Origin: Desulfobacteraceae bacterium
Lineage (GTDB): Bacteria; Desulfobacterota; Desulfobacteria; Desulfobacterales; Desulfosalsimonadaceae
NCBI GenBank assembly: GCA_003597945.1
Contig: QZJS01000019.1
Span: 1 to 54,023 of the forward strand
DNA: 54,023 nt
Direction: 5' to 3'
Shown: positions 25,626 to 35,800 of the stretch, in pieces
How positions within the stretch are numbered: the stretch's first letter is position 1
Layout: the number at the start of each line of letters is the position of its first letter
Notes under the pieces: generated by a model
Database searches by the model: none
What the model saw: only the letters and a program-made list of their open reading frames with translations
What the model was told of the DNA's origin: nothing
Made by a program: the position numbers and the translations under genes

Positions 25626-28600
25626 TTATTGCTGCTTCTGGTGCCCGAAAGCAGATTTTTCTGAATATTCACTGGATGATGTGTGTGAAAGCTGCGGACG
25701 ACCATTCGGTGATCCTTTGAAAAAACAACCGACGCATATAGGCAACTTCCAGGTAACCGAAGGGATTGGACGTGGTTTTTACAGTGCGGTGTACAGAGCC
25801 ATCCAACCTTCATTGGATCGAACAGTAGTCCTGAAAGTTGTACCGATTTCGATATACGATTATTTCCAAAAAGACTGGAAGTTCGAATGTAGGGAACACG
25901 CCGCTATTGCAGACGGGACGCCCTTTATAGCTAACATAACTGAACAGTTTGATGAGGAAATCGATTTTGGTGGATCAAAATTATTCTGCCATATCGCTGT
26001 GCTTATAAATATCCCTGGACCGACTCTTGAAGAGGCACTTAAAAACCCAGAAAAGCACGGTATAGGTCCACGCACTGCCGCTCAAGTCGCTGCAGATATA
26101 TTTGAAATACTTAACTTGTTTTCGCAATATCAAAGATTCCACAATGATCTACATGCGGGAAATATTATTCTTCAGAAAATGACAGCACAAACTCTTCGCT
26201 CAGGGGTTATTGATCCAGAAATTAGAGCAGTCGCAATTGATTTAAGTTCAATTTTAGATGCAAGTCGGAGCGGATGCGAACGCCTCGGTGATAGGCAGCT
26301 TGCCGCTCGGCATATTTCAGCACTGGCCCATGCAATACATCAAAAAGGGAAAGCTATGACCGATCTTGATTATCGTGTTGCCAGCGCACTTCGAGGGTTA
26401 GCCGAGCACTTATCGCCCTCTTTAGATGCACAGAGAATGATGACTATCGATGATGCTCTGCTGGCGCTACGAACCGCAGTTGCTGTAGCCGATGAACCAT
26501 GGCGGCAGCGACTTTCGCTACACAGTTTTGGTGACGCATATAACGCACAGGCATTGGAATCATGGCATGTACCGGAACTGTGGTTTGACCCCGACAATAA
26601 ATGGCTCTCTAAGACAACTGTGCGAGGGCCACAGGTTGTCACTGGCATGAGAGGTTGCGGAAAAACAATGCTTTTGCGCGCATTGCATTTTCATGCCCGC
26701 GCAGTCCAAGCTTCCATCAATGGAAGGAATAGAAATCCACTTATTGAAATTGAAAAAGATGATTTTGTAGGGGTCTACGCATCTTGCCAAAAACTTCTTA
26801 ATACACAGGAGTTTGGTACCGATAGGGAAGGAGAAGTAAACTTACCGTTTGAAAGACTTTTTGTTGCCTATCTGCGCGATGTTGTACAGGTGCTACGGCA
26901 TATTCGGTCACTCGACAATTCAGCTCTGCTCAATGGAATCGACGTTCTGTTATTCGAGGCTCTTAGACCCCTTGATATGAAGAATATAGCTATACCTGAT
27001 TCTGGGGAGCGGGCTTTCGAGCATTTTCTAATTGATTTACAGTTTCAGCTATCGTATGGTCAAGACATTTGCCGGCTTAAAATGGCACCGGCAGAAGCTT
27101 TCGGACACCTTGCCGCAATAGTTCGAAAATCATCACCTATTCTCAACAATAAATACGTTCTGTTTCTCTTAGATGATGTCTCTACAAGATATTTGAGAAA
27201 AGAAACAGTAAGGGAACTGATTTCGCAATTAATCTTCCAGCATCCTCATTGTGCCTTTCGCATCACAACCGAAACTCAGGCCCTTCATCGCGTTTTACTT
27301 TCTCCAGGAGGGAGTGCCCCTGCAGACCCGAACCGAGATTACGAGGAGTTTAACTTGGGGAATGAGGTTTACCGATTACTTAAGGAGGGCTCCATCGGCG
27401 ATAGCATGGAGTTCGTTTCAGAAATAATCCGAAGGCGCGGTCAGCAGTTTAAAGATGAATTATATAGACTTGAACCAAAAAAAATTTTGGGAGACATACC
27501 ACTTGAAGACATTGCTAGAGAAATTGCAGAGACCACCCCATCTTCTCCTGCAAGAAAACGCGTTTATAGAGGAATGCGCGCACTACAGGCCGTCTGCGTT
27601 GGCGATCTGGGCGATGTAATTAAGCTATATGAAAAAATCATTCGACATGCGAAAATCGGTCAACTCCCTGTTTCACCTGAAAAACAGACGGATTGTTATT
27701 TAGAGCAATCTGCTAGCCTTGTTCACTTTCTTAATAGACGAGACCAAAAAAAGAAAACGCTAGCTCTTTCATTTGCACAAGCAGCGGGTGAATTATTACA
27801 TCTTTCAGCTAAAAACCTAAACGCTACTTTGCGTGGTCGAATTAGACAGTATACTAAATTATACGTCCGCGTTGGACCAGATCCAGATTTAGAAAATGTG
27901 ACCGCTCATCTAATGGATCTTTTGGATGCTGGTGTCTTCGTCTATGATGGGGGAGGACCCAGAACAAAAATACGCGATAACGATCCTGTACTTCACTTCA
28001 AACTTTCATACAGAAAAATGCTTGGTCTATCTAGTTATATTGGACTCTCAGACCGAGACCGATTCGAGCCCCCCGACAAAACTTTACGCCTATGGCTTAA
28101 AGAGCCTGATCCAAAGAAGGCAGCAAAAATTCTAGTCGACAGTGAAGCTAAACGCGCAACAATGTACAATTCGGATGAGCAAAATGACTTATCCCAAGTT
28201 CCGGCACCTAAACGACAAAAAGTAACTATCACTAAAAAAAGTCCCTTAAGTCTCCCCCCTCAAGCCCACCAACTGGAGTTCCGGTTTTCCCCCGTTCATG
28301 ATCGGGAAGTTTTTTGTCCGCCATCTCTCGGCATTACAGTCAACCACCGTTCCATAACATCAATGAAAGATAAAGGGGCTGATGCCGTCATATTAGCCAT
28401 GGGTTTCGAAGAGCGGGCCCGAGTTTCAGCTGAGCGACTATTAGACGCAGTGCGTCCTCAAAAAGCTATTTTGGTGCGATACTCTGATGACCAGGGCTCG
28501 GAGATTGCCAGTCTAATAAAACGATTTGGGATAAAATCTGAAATAATAACATCCCCTGAAGAACTTCAAATGGCTACCCACGGACAAGAGCGTGTTATTG

Positions 28601-29301
28601 TTGATTCATCTGGACTTTCGAAACCTTTCCTTTTTATAGCAGTAAGAGATGTTCTTAAAAAAATTCGAAATATTGGTATAGCCCATACCTTAGCCAAACA
28701 CTACTATCCTAGAAATTCGGATCTTCTTGCACTTGGTGTCGAACCGGGGAAGCCGGTTCCAAGTGAGGTGTTTGCTCGCCTTGGAGAAGTTCTAATGGGT
28801 GAGTCTGGCCCATATCAGCTTAAGCTGGTACATCATGAAGACGCAAGCCCCGAGAGATGGCGTTCTCTTATTGCTTCATCTTCGCCAAAAAACGATCGTC
28901 TTCTCCATTTACTCGATGCTCGTGGTTATGATACAACTCGAATCCTTGTTCCCCCACCAACTACTCCTCGGCGAAGTGTTGCCTTAACTGCTGTCGAATT
29001 GGCTGCGAGCGCCGCTGAATCCAATGTCGGTTTAATTGAAGTAGATACAAATGATATTGAAAAAGCTATACAGTCAACGGAAGAGGTTTACAAAGACCTC
29101 TACTATAAGAGTGGTGCAAACGTCGAGGTCGGCTTAACCGGTCCAAAAGTTCATACTATTGCTTTCGCTGCACTTGCTGCTGCGGCTCGCGTCTCTTTCG
29201 CTTGGTACGTTTCCCCCAAATATTTCGACCGTACGCGCTTCACAGTAGGTGTAGCAAACACGGATTGCTTCGAGATTTCATTACGACCAGAGGTTGAATA
29301 A
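25618..29301 (+). CDS. Kinase-like / AAA ATPase / CARF-resembling fusion
   Basis: A 1227-residue protein. Residues 5-26 form a zinc ribbon (CFWC, CESC). Residues 42-290 are a Ser/Thr-kinase-like domain with GIGRGFYSAVY, K73 and HNDLHAGN (175-182), but DLS (208-210) in place of DFG. An AAA/ORC-CDC6 or STAND-type ATPase follows, with GMRGCGKT (343-350) and YVLFLLDD (513-520). From about 915 a Rossmann-like region has AVILAMGFEERA and, near 1168, NVEVGLTGPKVHTIAF, reminiscent of CARF-type NLTGGTK motifs. It is coupled to the phosphorylase-like gene. A sensor-switch protein of an uncharacterised defence system is the best reading. Confidence 0.8.
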   Translation: MSSYCCFWCPKADFSEYSLDDVCESCGRPFGDPLKKQPTHIGNFQVTEGIGRGFYSAVYRAIQPSLDRTVVLKVVPISIYDYFQKDWKFECREHAAIADGTPFIANITEQFDEEIDFGGSKLFCHIAVLINIPGPTLEEALKNPEKHGIGPRTAAQVAADIFEILNLFSQYQRFHNDLHAGNIILQKMTAQTLRSGVIDPEIRAVAIDLSSILDASRSGCERLGDRQLAARHISALAHAIHQKGKAMTDLDYRVASALRGLAEHLSPSLDAQRMMTIDDALLALRTAVAVADEPWRQRLSLHSFGDAYNAQALESWHVPELWFDPDNKWLSKTTVRGPQVVTGMRGCGKTMLLRALHFHARAVQASINGRNRNPLIEIEKDDFVGVYASCQKLLNTQEFGTDREGEVNLPFERLFVAYLRDVVQVLRHIRSLDNSALLNGIDVLLFEALRPLDMKNIAIPDSGERAFEHFLIDLQFQLSYGQDICRLKMAPAEAFGHLAAIVRKSSPILNNKYVLFLLDDVSTRYLRKETVRELISQLIFQHPHCAFRITTETQALHRVLLSPGGSAPADPNRDYEEFNLGNEVYRLLKEGSIGDSMEFVSEIIRRRGQQFKDELYRLEPKKILGDIPLEDIAREIAETTPSSPARKRVYRGMRALQAVCVGDLGDVIKLYEKIIRHAKIGQLPVSPEKQTDCYLEQSASLVHFLNRRDQKKKTLALSFAQAAGELLHLSAKNLNATLRGRIRQYTKLYVRVGPDPDLENVTAHLMDLLDAGVFVYDGGGPRTKIRDNDPVLHFKLSYRKMLGLSSYIGLSDRDRFEPPDKTLRLWLKEPDPKKAAKILVDSEAKRATMYNSDEQNDLSQVPAPKRQKVTITKKSPLSLPPQAHQLEFRFSPVHDREVFCPPSLGITVNHRSITSMKDKGADAVILAMGFEERARVSAERLLDAVRPQKAILVRYSDDQGSEIASLIKRFGIKSEIITSPEELQMATHGQERVIVDSSGLSKPFLFIAVRDVLKKIRNIGIAHTLAKHYYPRNSDLLALGVEPGKPVPSEVFARLGEVLMGESGPYQLKLVHHEDASPERWRSLIASSSPKNDRLLHLLDARGYDTTRILVPPPTTPRRSVALTAVELAASAAESNVGLIEVDTNDIEKAIQSTEEVYKDLYYKSGANVEVGLTGPKVHTIAFAALAAAARVSFAWYVSPKYFDRTRFTVGVANTDCFEISLRPEVE

Positions 29302-29804
29302 AATGCCGGACAATTTAAATCCCAGGTAGCATAGCTACTATATGTCCCGCTTTAAGGGGAAGGATACGGGAACCGAATCCGCGTGCGATCGGAGCTACAC
29401 AATAGGACTTTAGGTTCCGCAATCATCTCAAGGAGCTTCCCGGCCCCGGAACCATCTGTTCACTCTGGACTGGGCTGAGGCGGATCTGCCGGTGGTTGAC
29501 GACTATTGCCGGCGTTTTTTGAAAACAGAGCCATGAGCCCCGACATCCATCCCGGCATCTATGACGCGCTCCTTGATGAAGTTATTTATGGTTATAGGGC
29601 GCCTGCAACTCCTCTTTAACGTGTCTTGTCGATAATCCAAGCTTTAATTTTTAAAAGTTTACATCCGCGCATATTATTGGTATTTTTCATCTGTTTTACG
29701 TGGCCCAAAACTCTTTTTATTAGCGGCGAATGTGGTTGGCGCAATGGTAAAATAATGCCCATATTGACGATTTTCTTTAATCAATTGGCGAAGAGATTTA
29801 AAAA
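29302..29804. other. Non-coding stretch with a relic fragment
   Basis: No intact gene. The only recognisable content is the 138-base Nudix/helicase relic at 29443-29580, listed separately. The remainder is A/T-rich before the second methylase and shows no clear signal. Confidence 0.6.
29443..29580 (+). pseudogene. Fragment of a second Nudix-helicase locus (left part)
   Basis: These 138 bases match 32714-32851 without gaps and with about 7 mismatches. They cover the last 31 codons of the Nudix gene and the first 15 codons of the PLD-helicase gene, including the ATGA overlap. The match stops sharply at both ends. It is the left remnant of another copy of this locus. Confidence 0.9.
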
Positions 29805-31013
29805 ATGAATGCATCATTATACAAATTGGAAGACCGTTCCATGACTTTTAATATCCTTGAGGAACGCAGCTTCGCGGAATTTTTTGCCGGCATTGGCCTA
29901 ATGCGGATGGGATTGGAGCAAAAAGGCTGGAGAATTGCATTTGCAAACGACATCGACCAAGATAAATATGAGATGTATGCCGCAAATTTTACTGACGCCA
30001 CCTCCCATTTTCGACTGGAAGACATACATAAATTAAATGCTGACGAGGTGCCAGAGGCGACGTTGGCGACCGCATCATTCCCTTGCAACGATCTTTCCCT
30101 GGCGGGAAGCCGTAAAGGGCTGGGGGGAAAGCAATCGTCCGCTTACTGGGGATTTGTCCGCATTCTTGACGAAATGGGCGACAGGCGGCCTCCATTGGTG
30201 CTGCTTGAAAATGTGGCCGGCTTTCTTACATCGCATGGCGGTCGCGATTTTCAAGCGGCCCTTTTAGCGCTTAATCGCCTTGGCTACGCCGTTGATCCCT
30301 TCATTATCGATGCCGCCCGATTTGTGCCCCAAAGCCGGGTGCGTCTTTTCGTGGTCGGTCATTTAAAAAACGGCCATGGCGCCTGGGAGATGCGGGAAAC
30401 AATGTGCTTCTACCAAAGCGACGCACGGCCGAGACCGCTGGCCGAATTCATCTTTTCCCATCCTGAAATCGTGTGGAATCTCCGCGATCTCCCCAAATTG
30501 CCGACATCGATCATGACGATAAAGGATATCATCGAAGCGCTTCCAGATGATTCACCCATATGGTGGAATGATGAACGACGGGATTATCTGGTCAACCAGA
30601 TGAGCCTAAAGCATTCCGAACAGTTGAAACGGATGATGGAGGCGAACGAATGGTCTTACGGGACGGTATTTCGAAGGGTTCGGAAAGGCCGATCCATGGC
30701 TGAACTAAGAATCGACGGCATAGCCGGCTGTTTGCGCACCCCGCGCGGGGGAAGCGGACGTCAGATCCTGGTGCAGGCGGGCTATGGGCAAATCAGGGCG
30801 CGACTTTTGACGCCCCGCGAGTGCGCCCGATTGATGGGGGCAAGCGGCTTTGTTATCAACGCCACGTTGAATAAAGCCTTATTCGGGTTCGGGGACGCCG
30901 TTTGCGTGCCCGCTGTTGCATGGATTGCTGAAAACTATCTGAATCCCTTGCTGCATGAAATGGACTGGAAGGAAAAACAATCCCATGAAGCGTCTGCACG
31001 CCAAGCTCAATAA
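29805..31013 (+). CDS. DNA (cytosine-5) methyltransferase 2
   Basis: C5-methyltransferase of 402 residues, different from the one at 21 kb. Motif I is FFAGIGLMRMGL, motif IV SFPCNDLSLAG, motif VI ENV, motif VIII QSRVRLFVV, and motifs IX/X are TPRECARLMGA and FGDAVCVPAV. An in-frame ATG at 29841 is an alternative start. It leads a methylase-DUF4928-Vsr restriction-modification set, overlapping the endonuclease gene by 59 bases if that gene starts at 30955. Confidence 0.94.
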   Translation: MNASLYKLEDRSMTFNILEERSFAEFFAGIGLMRMGLEQKGWRIAFANDIDQDKYEMYAANFTDATSHFRLEDIHKLNADEVPEATLATASFPCNDLSLAGSRKGLGGKQSSAYWGFVRILDEMGDRRPPLVLLENVAGFLTSHGGRDFQAALLALNRLGYAVDPFIIDAARFVPQSRVRLFVVGHLKNGHGAWEMRETMCFYQSDARPRPLAEFIFSHPEIVWNLRDLPKLPTSIMTIKDIIEALPDDSPIWWNDERRDYLVNQMSLKHSEQLKRMMEANEWSYGTVFRRVRKGRSMAELRIDGIAGCLRTPRGGSGRQILVQAGYGQIRARLLTPRECARLMGASGFVINATLNKALFGFGDAVCVPAVAWIAENYLNPLLHEMDWKEKQSHEASARQAQ

Positions 31014-31914
31014 GTTTACATCTGAATGTGGAATTCGGGGAAAAGGGCCTCTGTGCGTTGTCCTTGTGATGACGCGCAAGGCGCGTGAAAGCGCCCCGCC
31101 GTATTCTCCGGAACATTTTCTCACGACTCAAGGCGGCCAAGTAGCCGGCCTGGGAAAAGGCGCGGTGCAGGCAATCCTTGCCGATCATGGGGTTTCACGC
31201 GTCCTGGCCGAGGAAGGAGGACGCACCAGCCGGGGCAGTATCAAAAGGATGCGGGCTTACATTGCGTTTCTCAATGAGTTGGCTGCAGAGGGGATGCTTG
31301 ACTTCGACGCCATTGAACGCTGGTGGATCGGGTGCGTTATAAAGTATTTTGCAACCAAGCCGTTCAAGCTTAAGATCGACGCTTCCAGGTCCCTTCGGAG
31401 CATTATAACCGATCTGATCGACTCGGCATTCGCCAGACAGCGGGAGTGTCCGGGCACGATGTTCGCCGGGGCCGTGATCCAGCATCTTGTGGGCGCCAAG
31501 TTGGAACTCGCTTTGCCGAAAGCGAAAATCCGACAGAACGGATTTTCGGTTGCCGACGCGCCGGGAGATCGTAAGGGCGATTTTCTTGTCGGCGATACGG
31601 CCATTCATGTTACCACGGCCCCCAGCGAGGCGCTGATCGCCAAATGTTGCACCAATTTAGCGGAAAATATCAGGCCGCTTATCATTACGACGGGAAACGG
31701 CGCGGGCGGAGCTTTTGCGCTGGCAAAAAACGCGGGGGTCGCCGATCGGATCGACATTCTCGAGATCGATCAATTCGTCGCAACCAATGTGCTGGAAAGG
31801 AGCGGTTTTAAACTAGATCAGCGCCCCGTAACGGTCCGCAAATTGATTGACTGTTATAATCGCATCATTGAAGAATGCGAGACGGACCCAAGTTTAAAAA
31901 TATCGGTTGGATAA
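30955..31914 (+). CDS. DUF4928 type II restriction endonuclease-like protein
   Basis: A 319-residue protein recognised as DUF4928, a family found beside C5-methylases and taken to be the cognate restriction enzyme. The core GDFLVGDTAIHVTTAPSEAL is the most characteristic part and could hold nuclease residues. An ATG at 30985 would shorten it by ten residues and reduce the overlap with the methylase. Its position between methylase and Vsr genes supports the restriction role; the cut site is unknown. Confidence 0.78.
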   Translation: MKWTGRKNNPMKRLHAKLNKFTSECGIRGKGPLCVVLVMTRKARESAPPYSPEHFLTTQGGQVAGLGKGAVQAILADHGVSRVLAEEGGRTSRGSIKRMRAYIAFLNELAAEGMLDFDAIERWWIGCVIKYFATKPFKLKIDASRSLRSIITDLIDSAFARQRECPGTMFAGAVIQHLVGAKLELALPKAKIRQNGFSVADAPGDRKGDFLVGDTAIHVTTAPSEALIAKCCTNLAENIRPLIITTGNGAGGAFALAKNAGVADRIDILEIDQFVATNVLERSGFKLDQRPVTVRKLIDCYNRIIEECETDPSLKISVG

Positions 31915-31923
31915 TATATCGCC

Positions 31924-32337
31924 GTGGACACCTTTACCGCTGCGGAACGAAGCGAAATCATGCGGCGCGTTCATGGCAAAAACACGACGCCTGAAAAAAT
32001 CGTGCGGTCCATGCTTCATCGCCTGGGGTTTCGCTTTCGTCTGCATGACAAAAACCTGCCAGGCAACCCTGACATCATCCTTCCGAAACACAAGACCACC
32101 ATCTTCGTTCACGGCTGCTTCTGGCACCGACATTCCGGATGTCCGCGCGCCAGCACGCCAGCAACCCGCCAGGAATACTGGCTTCCGAAATTCCGGCGCA
32201 CAATCGAGCGCGATGCAGAGAATCAGGCAAGACTGCGGAATGCGGGCTGGAACGTCATCGTTGTCTGGGAATGCGAACTTAAAGACAGGGTACGCCTTGG
32301 AGAGAAATTATCTATGTTGATCCACGGCACACTTTAG
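31924..32337 (+). CDS. vsr: Vsr very-short-patch mismatch endonuclease
   Basis: Intact 137-residue Vsr endonuclease that nicks 5' of the T in T:G mismatches created by deamination of 5-methylcytosine. The family pattern is complete: IMRRVHGKNTTPEK, LPGNPDIILP, FVHGCFWHRHSGC and NAGWNVIVVWECEL. It follows the DUF4928 gene by 9 bases and protects the sites of methylase 2. Compare the broken relative at 23790. Confidence 0.95.
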   Translation: MDTFTAAERSEIMRRVHGKNTTPEKIVRSMLHRLGFRFRLHDKNLPGNPDIILPKHKTTIFVHGCFWHRHSGCPRASTPATRQEYWLPKFRRTIERDAENQARLRNAGWNVIVVWECELKDRVRLGEKLSMLIHGTL

Positions 32338-32401
32338 CGCGCCTCGCGCGAGGCATGTTAAACAAACGCCACCGACAGACACATCGGTTCAAGGTTTTTT
32401 G

Positions 32402-32807
32402 ATGACCGATGTCCATCTACACGTAACCTGCGCCATTATTGAGCAAAACGGTACTGTGCTGGCGGCCCGGCGGGGCCATGGCCATGCCGCTCAAGTGGGA
32501 ATTTCCTGGCGGGAAAATCAAAGCCGGCGAAACGCCGGAAGATTGCCTTCGGCGGGAAATTGCCGAGGAACTCAATGTCAGCATCGCGGTGCATCAATCC
32601 CTGGCCCCGGTGACGCACGCTTATCCAGCCTTTACCATCACGCTTTATCCGTTTATCTGCTCCATTGCGGCCGGCGACATCAAACTGCGCGAACATGCCG
32701 CCGTGGCCTGGCTGCCCCGGAATCAACTGTTCACCCTGGACTGGGCCGAGGCGGATCTGCCGGTGGTGGACGCCTATTGCCGGCTTTTTTTGAAAACAGA
32801 GCCATGA
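32402..32807 (+). pseudogene. Nudix (MutT-like) hydrolase with a frameshift
   Basis: The protein begins in one frame (MTDVHLHVTCAIIEQNGTV, then LAARRG) and continues one base out of frame as PLKWEFPGGKIKAGETPE after a GGGG run near 32470. The Nudix box GKIKAGE-x7-REIAEEL is intact in the second frame. Such enzymes hydrolyse 8-oxo-dGTP or other nucleotides. A single-base deletion in the run explains the break; a sequencing error is possible. Its stop overlaps the helicase ATG. Such Nudix genes commonly precede this helicase type. Confidence 0.8.
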
Positions 32808-35800
32808 GCCCCGACATCCATCCCGGCATCTATGACGCGCTCCTTGATGAAGCCCTGCGCGACCTTCTGGGGCGATATCCGGACCTGCGCTCGGTTTTCG
32901 GAAAAATCGACGCCGAAGAACAGCCGGCCCGGTATGCCGCGTTTGTGGCTAAAATTCTGGAGCAGGCCCTGCGCGGCGAAGTTGATCCCGAAAAACGCCT
33001 GGCCCTGTGCAACCGCATCATCGGTTTGCTTTCCGGCGCGGCCGGCATGGATCATCTGGAGCGCCGCCGGCTGGTGGCGGCCTCAAAACCGCTGCTGCTT
33101 GAAATCACCCCGCCCCATTACGGCCGATCCGGGATTCCCCGGCCCCATACTTCCCTGGTGGAAAGCAGTCTGTTCACCGGTTCCCCTCTGGAGCCCCGGT
33201 TGGTTCATGAACTGCTGGAAGAGATGCGCTCGGCGGATTCCGTGGATATTCTGGTATCGTTTATCAAATGGTCGGGCATGCGGCTGCTCATGCCCGGGTT
33301 TGAGGACCTGCGGGACCGGGATGTGCCGGTGCGGGTGATCACTACCTCGTATATGGGGGCCTCGGATGCGCCGGCCATCGAATGGCTGGCGGCCATGCCC
33401 AATGTCCGGATCCGGATTTCCTATGATACCCAGCGGACCCGGCTGCATGCCAAGGCGTATCACTTCGGGCGGCTGTCCGGGTTTTCCACGGCCTATATCG
33501 GATCGGCCAACATGTCCCATGCGGCCATGACCAGCGGCCTGGAATGGAATCTGAAAGTCACGTCCCAGGATCTGGAACATATTCTTGAAAAATTTGCGGC
33601 GGAATTTGAAACCTACTGGAACAGCCGTGAATTTATCCCCTATGATGCCGATGACCCGGCCCCGCTGCGCCGGGCCATCACCCATGCCCGGGGGCCGGAT
33701 GCCCATGGGCCGGCGGTGTTTTTCGATCTGACGCCCCATCCGTTTCAGGAGCGCATTCTCGATGCCCTTGCCGTTGAGCGGGCCGCGCGCGGGCATTTTA
33801 AAAACCTGGTGATTGCCGCCACGGGCACGGGCAAGACCGTGGTGTCGGCCTTTGACTATCAGCGGTTCCGCATCCAGAACCAGCAGCGGGCCAGATTGCT
33901 GTTTGTGGCCCATCGGCAGGAAATCCTGGAGCAGGCCATGTTTACCTTCCGCAATGTGCTCAAAGACTCCAGTTTCGGGGAACTGCTGGTGGGGCCGTAT
34001 CAGGCGGAGCGGATGGAACACCTGTTTTGCTCCGTGGGCATGTTGAGCGGCAGGCGCCTGTGGGAGCAGGTGGGCCCGCGGTTTTACGATTATATTGTGG
34101 TGGATGAAGCCCATCACGGCACGGCCGCCAGCTACCGGCCCCTGTTTGATCATTTTGAACCCCGGATTCTGCTGGGGCTGACCGCCACCCCGGAACGCAT
34201 GGACGGCGGCAATGTGGCGGCGGATTTTCATAACCGTTTTGCGGCGGAAATCCGTCTGCCCGAAGCCCTGGAAGAAAAGCTGCTCTGCCCGTTTCACTAT
34301 TTCGGCACGGCTGATCCGGTGGATATCAGCAGCGACCGGTTCTGGAGAAACGGCCGGTATGACGACCGGGAGCTGGAAAAAATCTACACCGGCGACCATG
34401 CCCTGGCCCGGCAGCGATTTGAGATTATCCACGCCACCCTGACGCGCTATGAACCGAACCTGGAGGGGATCAAGGGGATCGGCTTCTGCGTGACCATCAA
34501 ACATGCCCGGTATATGGCCGAGATGTTTACCGCCCGGGGCATTGCGTCGGCGGCCTTTGTGTCTGATGCGGACAGCCGGGAGTGCGGGGCCATGATGGCG
34601 GATCTGAAATCCGGGCGGCTCGTGTTTCTGTTCACCGTGGACAAGCTGAGCGAAGGGGTGGATGTGCCCGAAATCAATACCGTGCTGTTTCTGCGGCCCA
34701 CCCAAAGCCTGACGGTGTTTCTCCAGCAGCTGGGCCGGGGACTGCGGAACGCGCCGGGAAAAGACTGCCTGACCGTTCTTGACTTTGTGGGGCAGACCCA
34801 CCGGAAATACCGGGCGGACATCCGGCTCAAGGCCCTGCTGCCCCGGCATCGCTATGCCATTGACCGTGAAGTGGAGCATAATTTTCCGCATCTTCCGGCC
34901 GGGTGCTCCATTCAGTTCGACCGGATTTCCCGGGGGTATGTGCTGGAAAATATCCGCAACAATCTGCGCAATCTGGCCGTCCAGGTGCCCGAACGCCTTC
35001 AGACCTTTGTTTCCGAAACGGGCAATGAACTGACGTTTGGCAATTTTGTCCGCTATCATGATTATGAGCCGGAGCAGCTGCTGGCCGCGGAATCCTGGAC
35101 CGGATGGAAAGCCCTGGCACAGCTCGCCCCGGCGCCGGATGATCCGGATTTTGCCGTGTTGAAGAAAAACCTGCGGCGGGCCGCGCTTATTTCCGGGCCG
35201 CATGAAATCGCGCTGCTGCGCCAAATCATCGCCCGGCTGGCGGCAAAAGATGTCTCCGGCGCGCTGGCCCTGGCCGGCAGCCAGGCCAACCGGATCTATT
35301 ACCGGCTGTGGGCCGATACGGCACAGCGGCTGGGATTTGCCGGCATGGAGGAATCGTTTGAGCGCCTCTGCCGCAACCCGACCTTTCTCCGGGATGCCGA
35401 TGAAATCCTGGCGTGGGCCCAGGAGGAATCCCGGATCAGCGGCATCATGCCCGCCCTGCCCTTTGCCTGCCCCCTTGAGCTGCACGCCCAATACGGCATC
35501 AGAGATATTCAGGCCGCCTTTGATCAGGCAACGCCGGAATCCGCGGGCCAGCGGGGAACCGGCGTTTTGCATTTCAATGATATTAAGGCCTATGTGATTC
35601 TGATCACGTTCCAGAAAACCGAAAAAGAATTCTCCCCCAGCACCATGTACGCCGATTATCCCATCAGCCGGGACCTGCTGCACTGGGAATCCCAATCCAA
35701 CACGGCCGAGGCGTCTGCCACCGGCCAGAACCTGATCGACCACCAGGATCGGGGCTACACCATCCTCGCCTTTGCCCGAAGCCAAAAAAACCGCAACGGC

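Noticed and set aside
29302-29442. A transposon end or attachment site left of the relic fragment.
   Set aside because: No inverted repeat, target duplication, tRNA or integrase could be identified.
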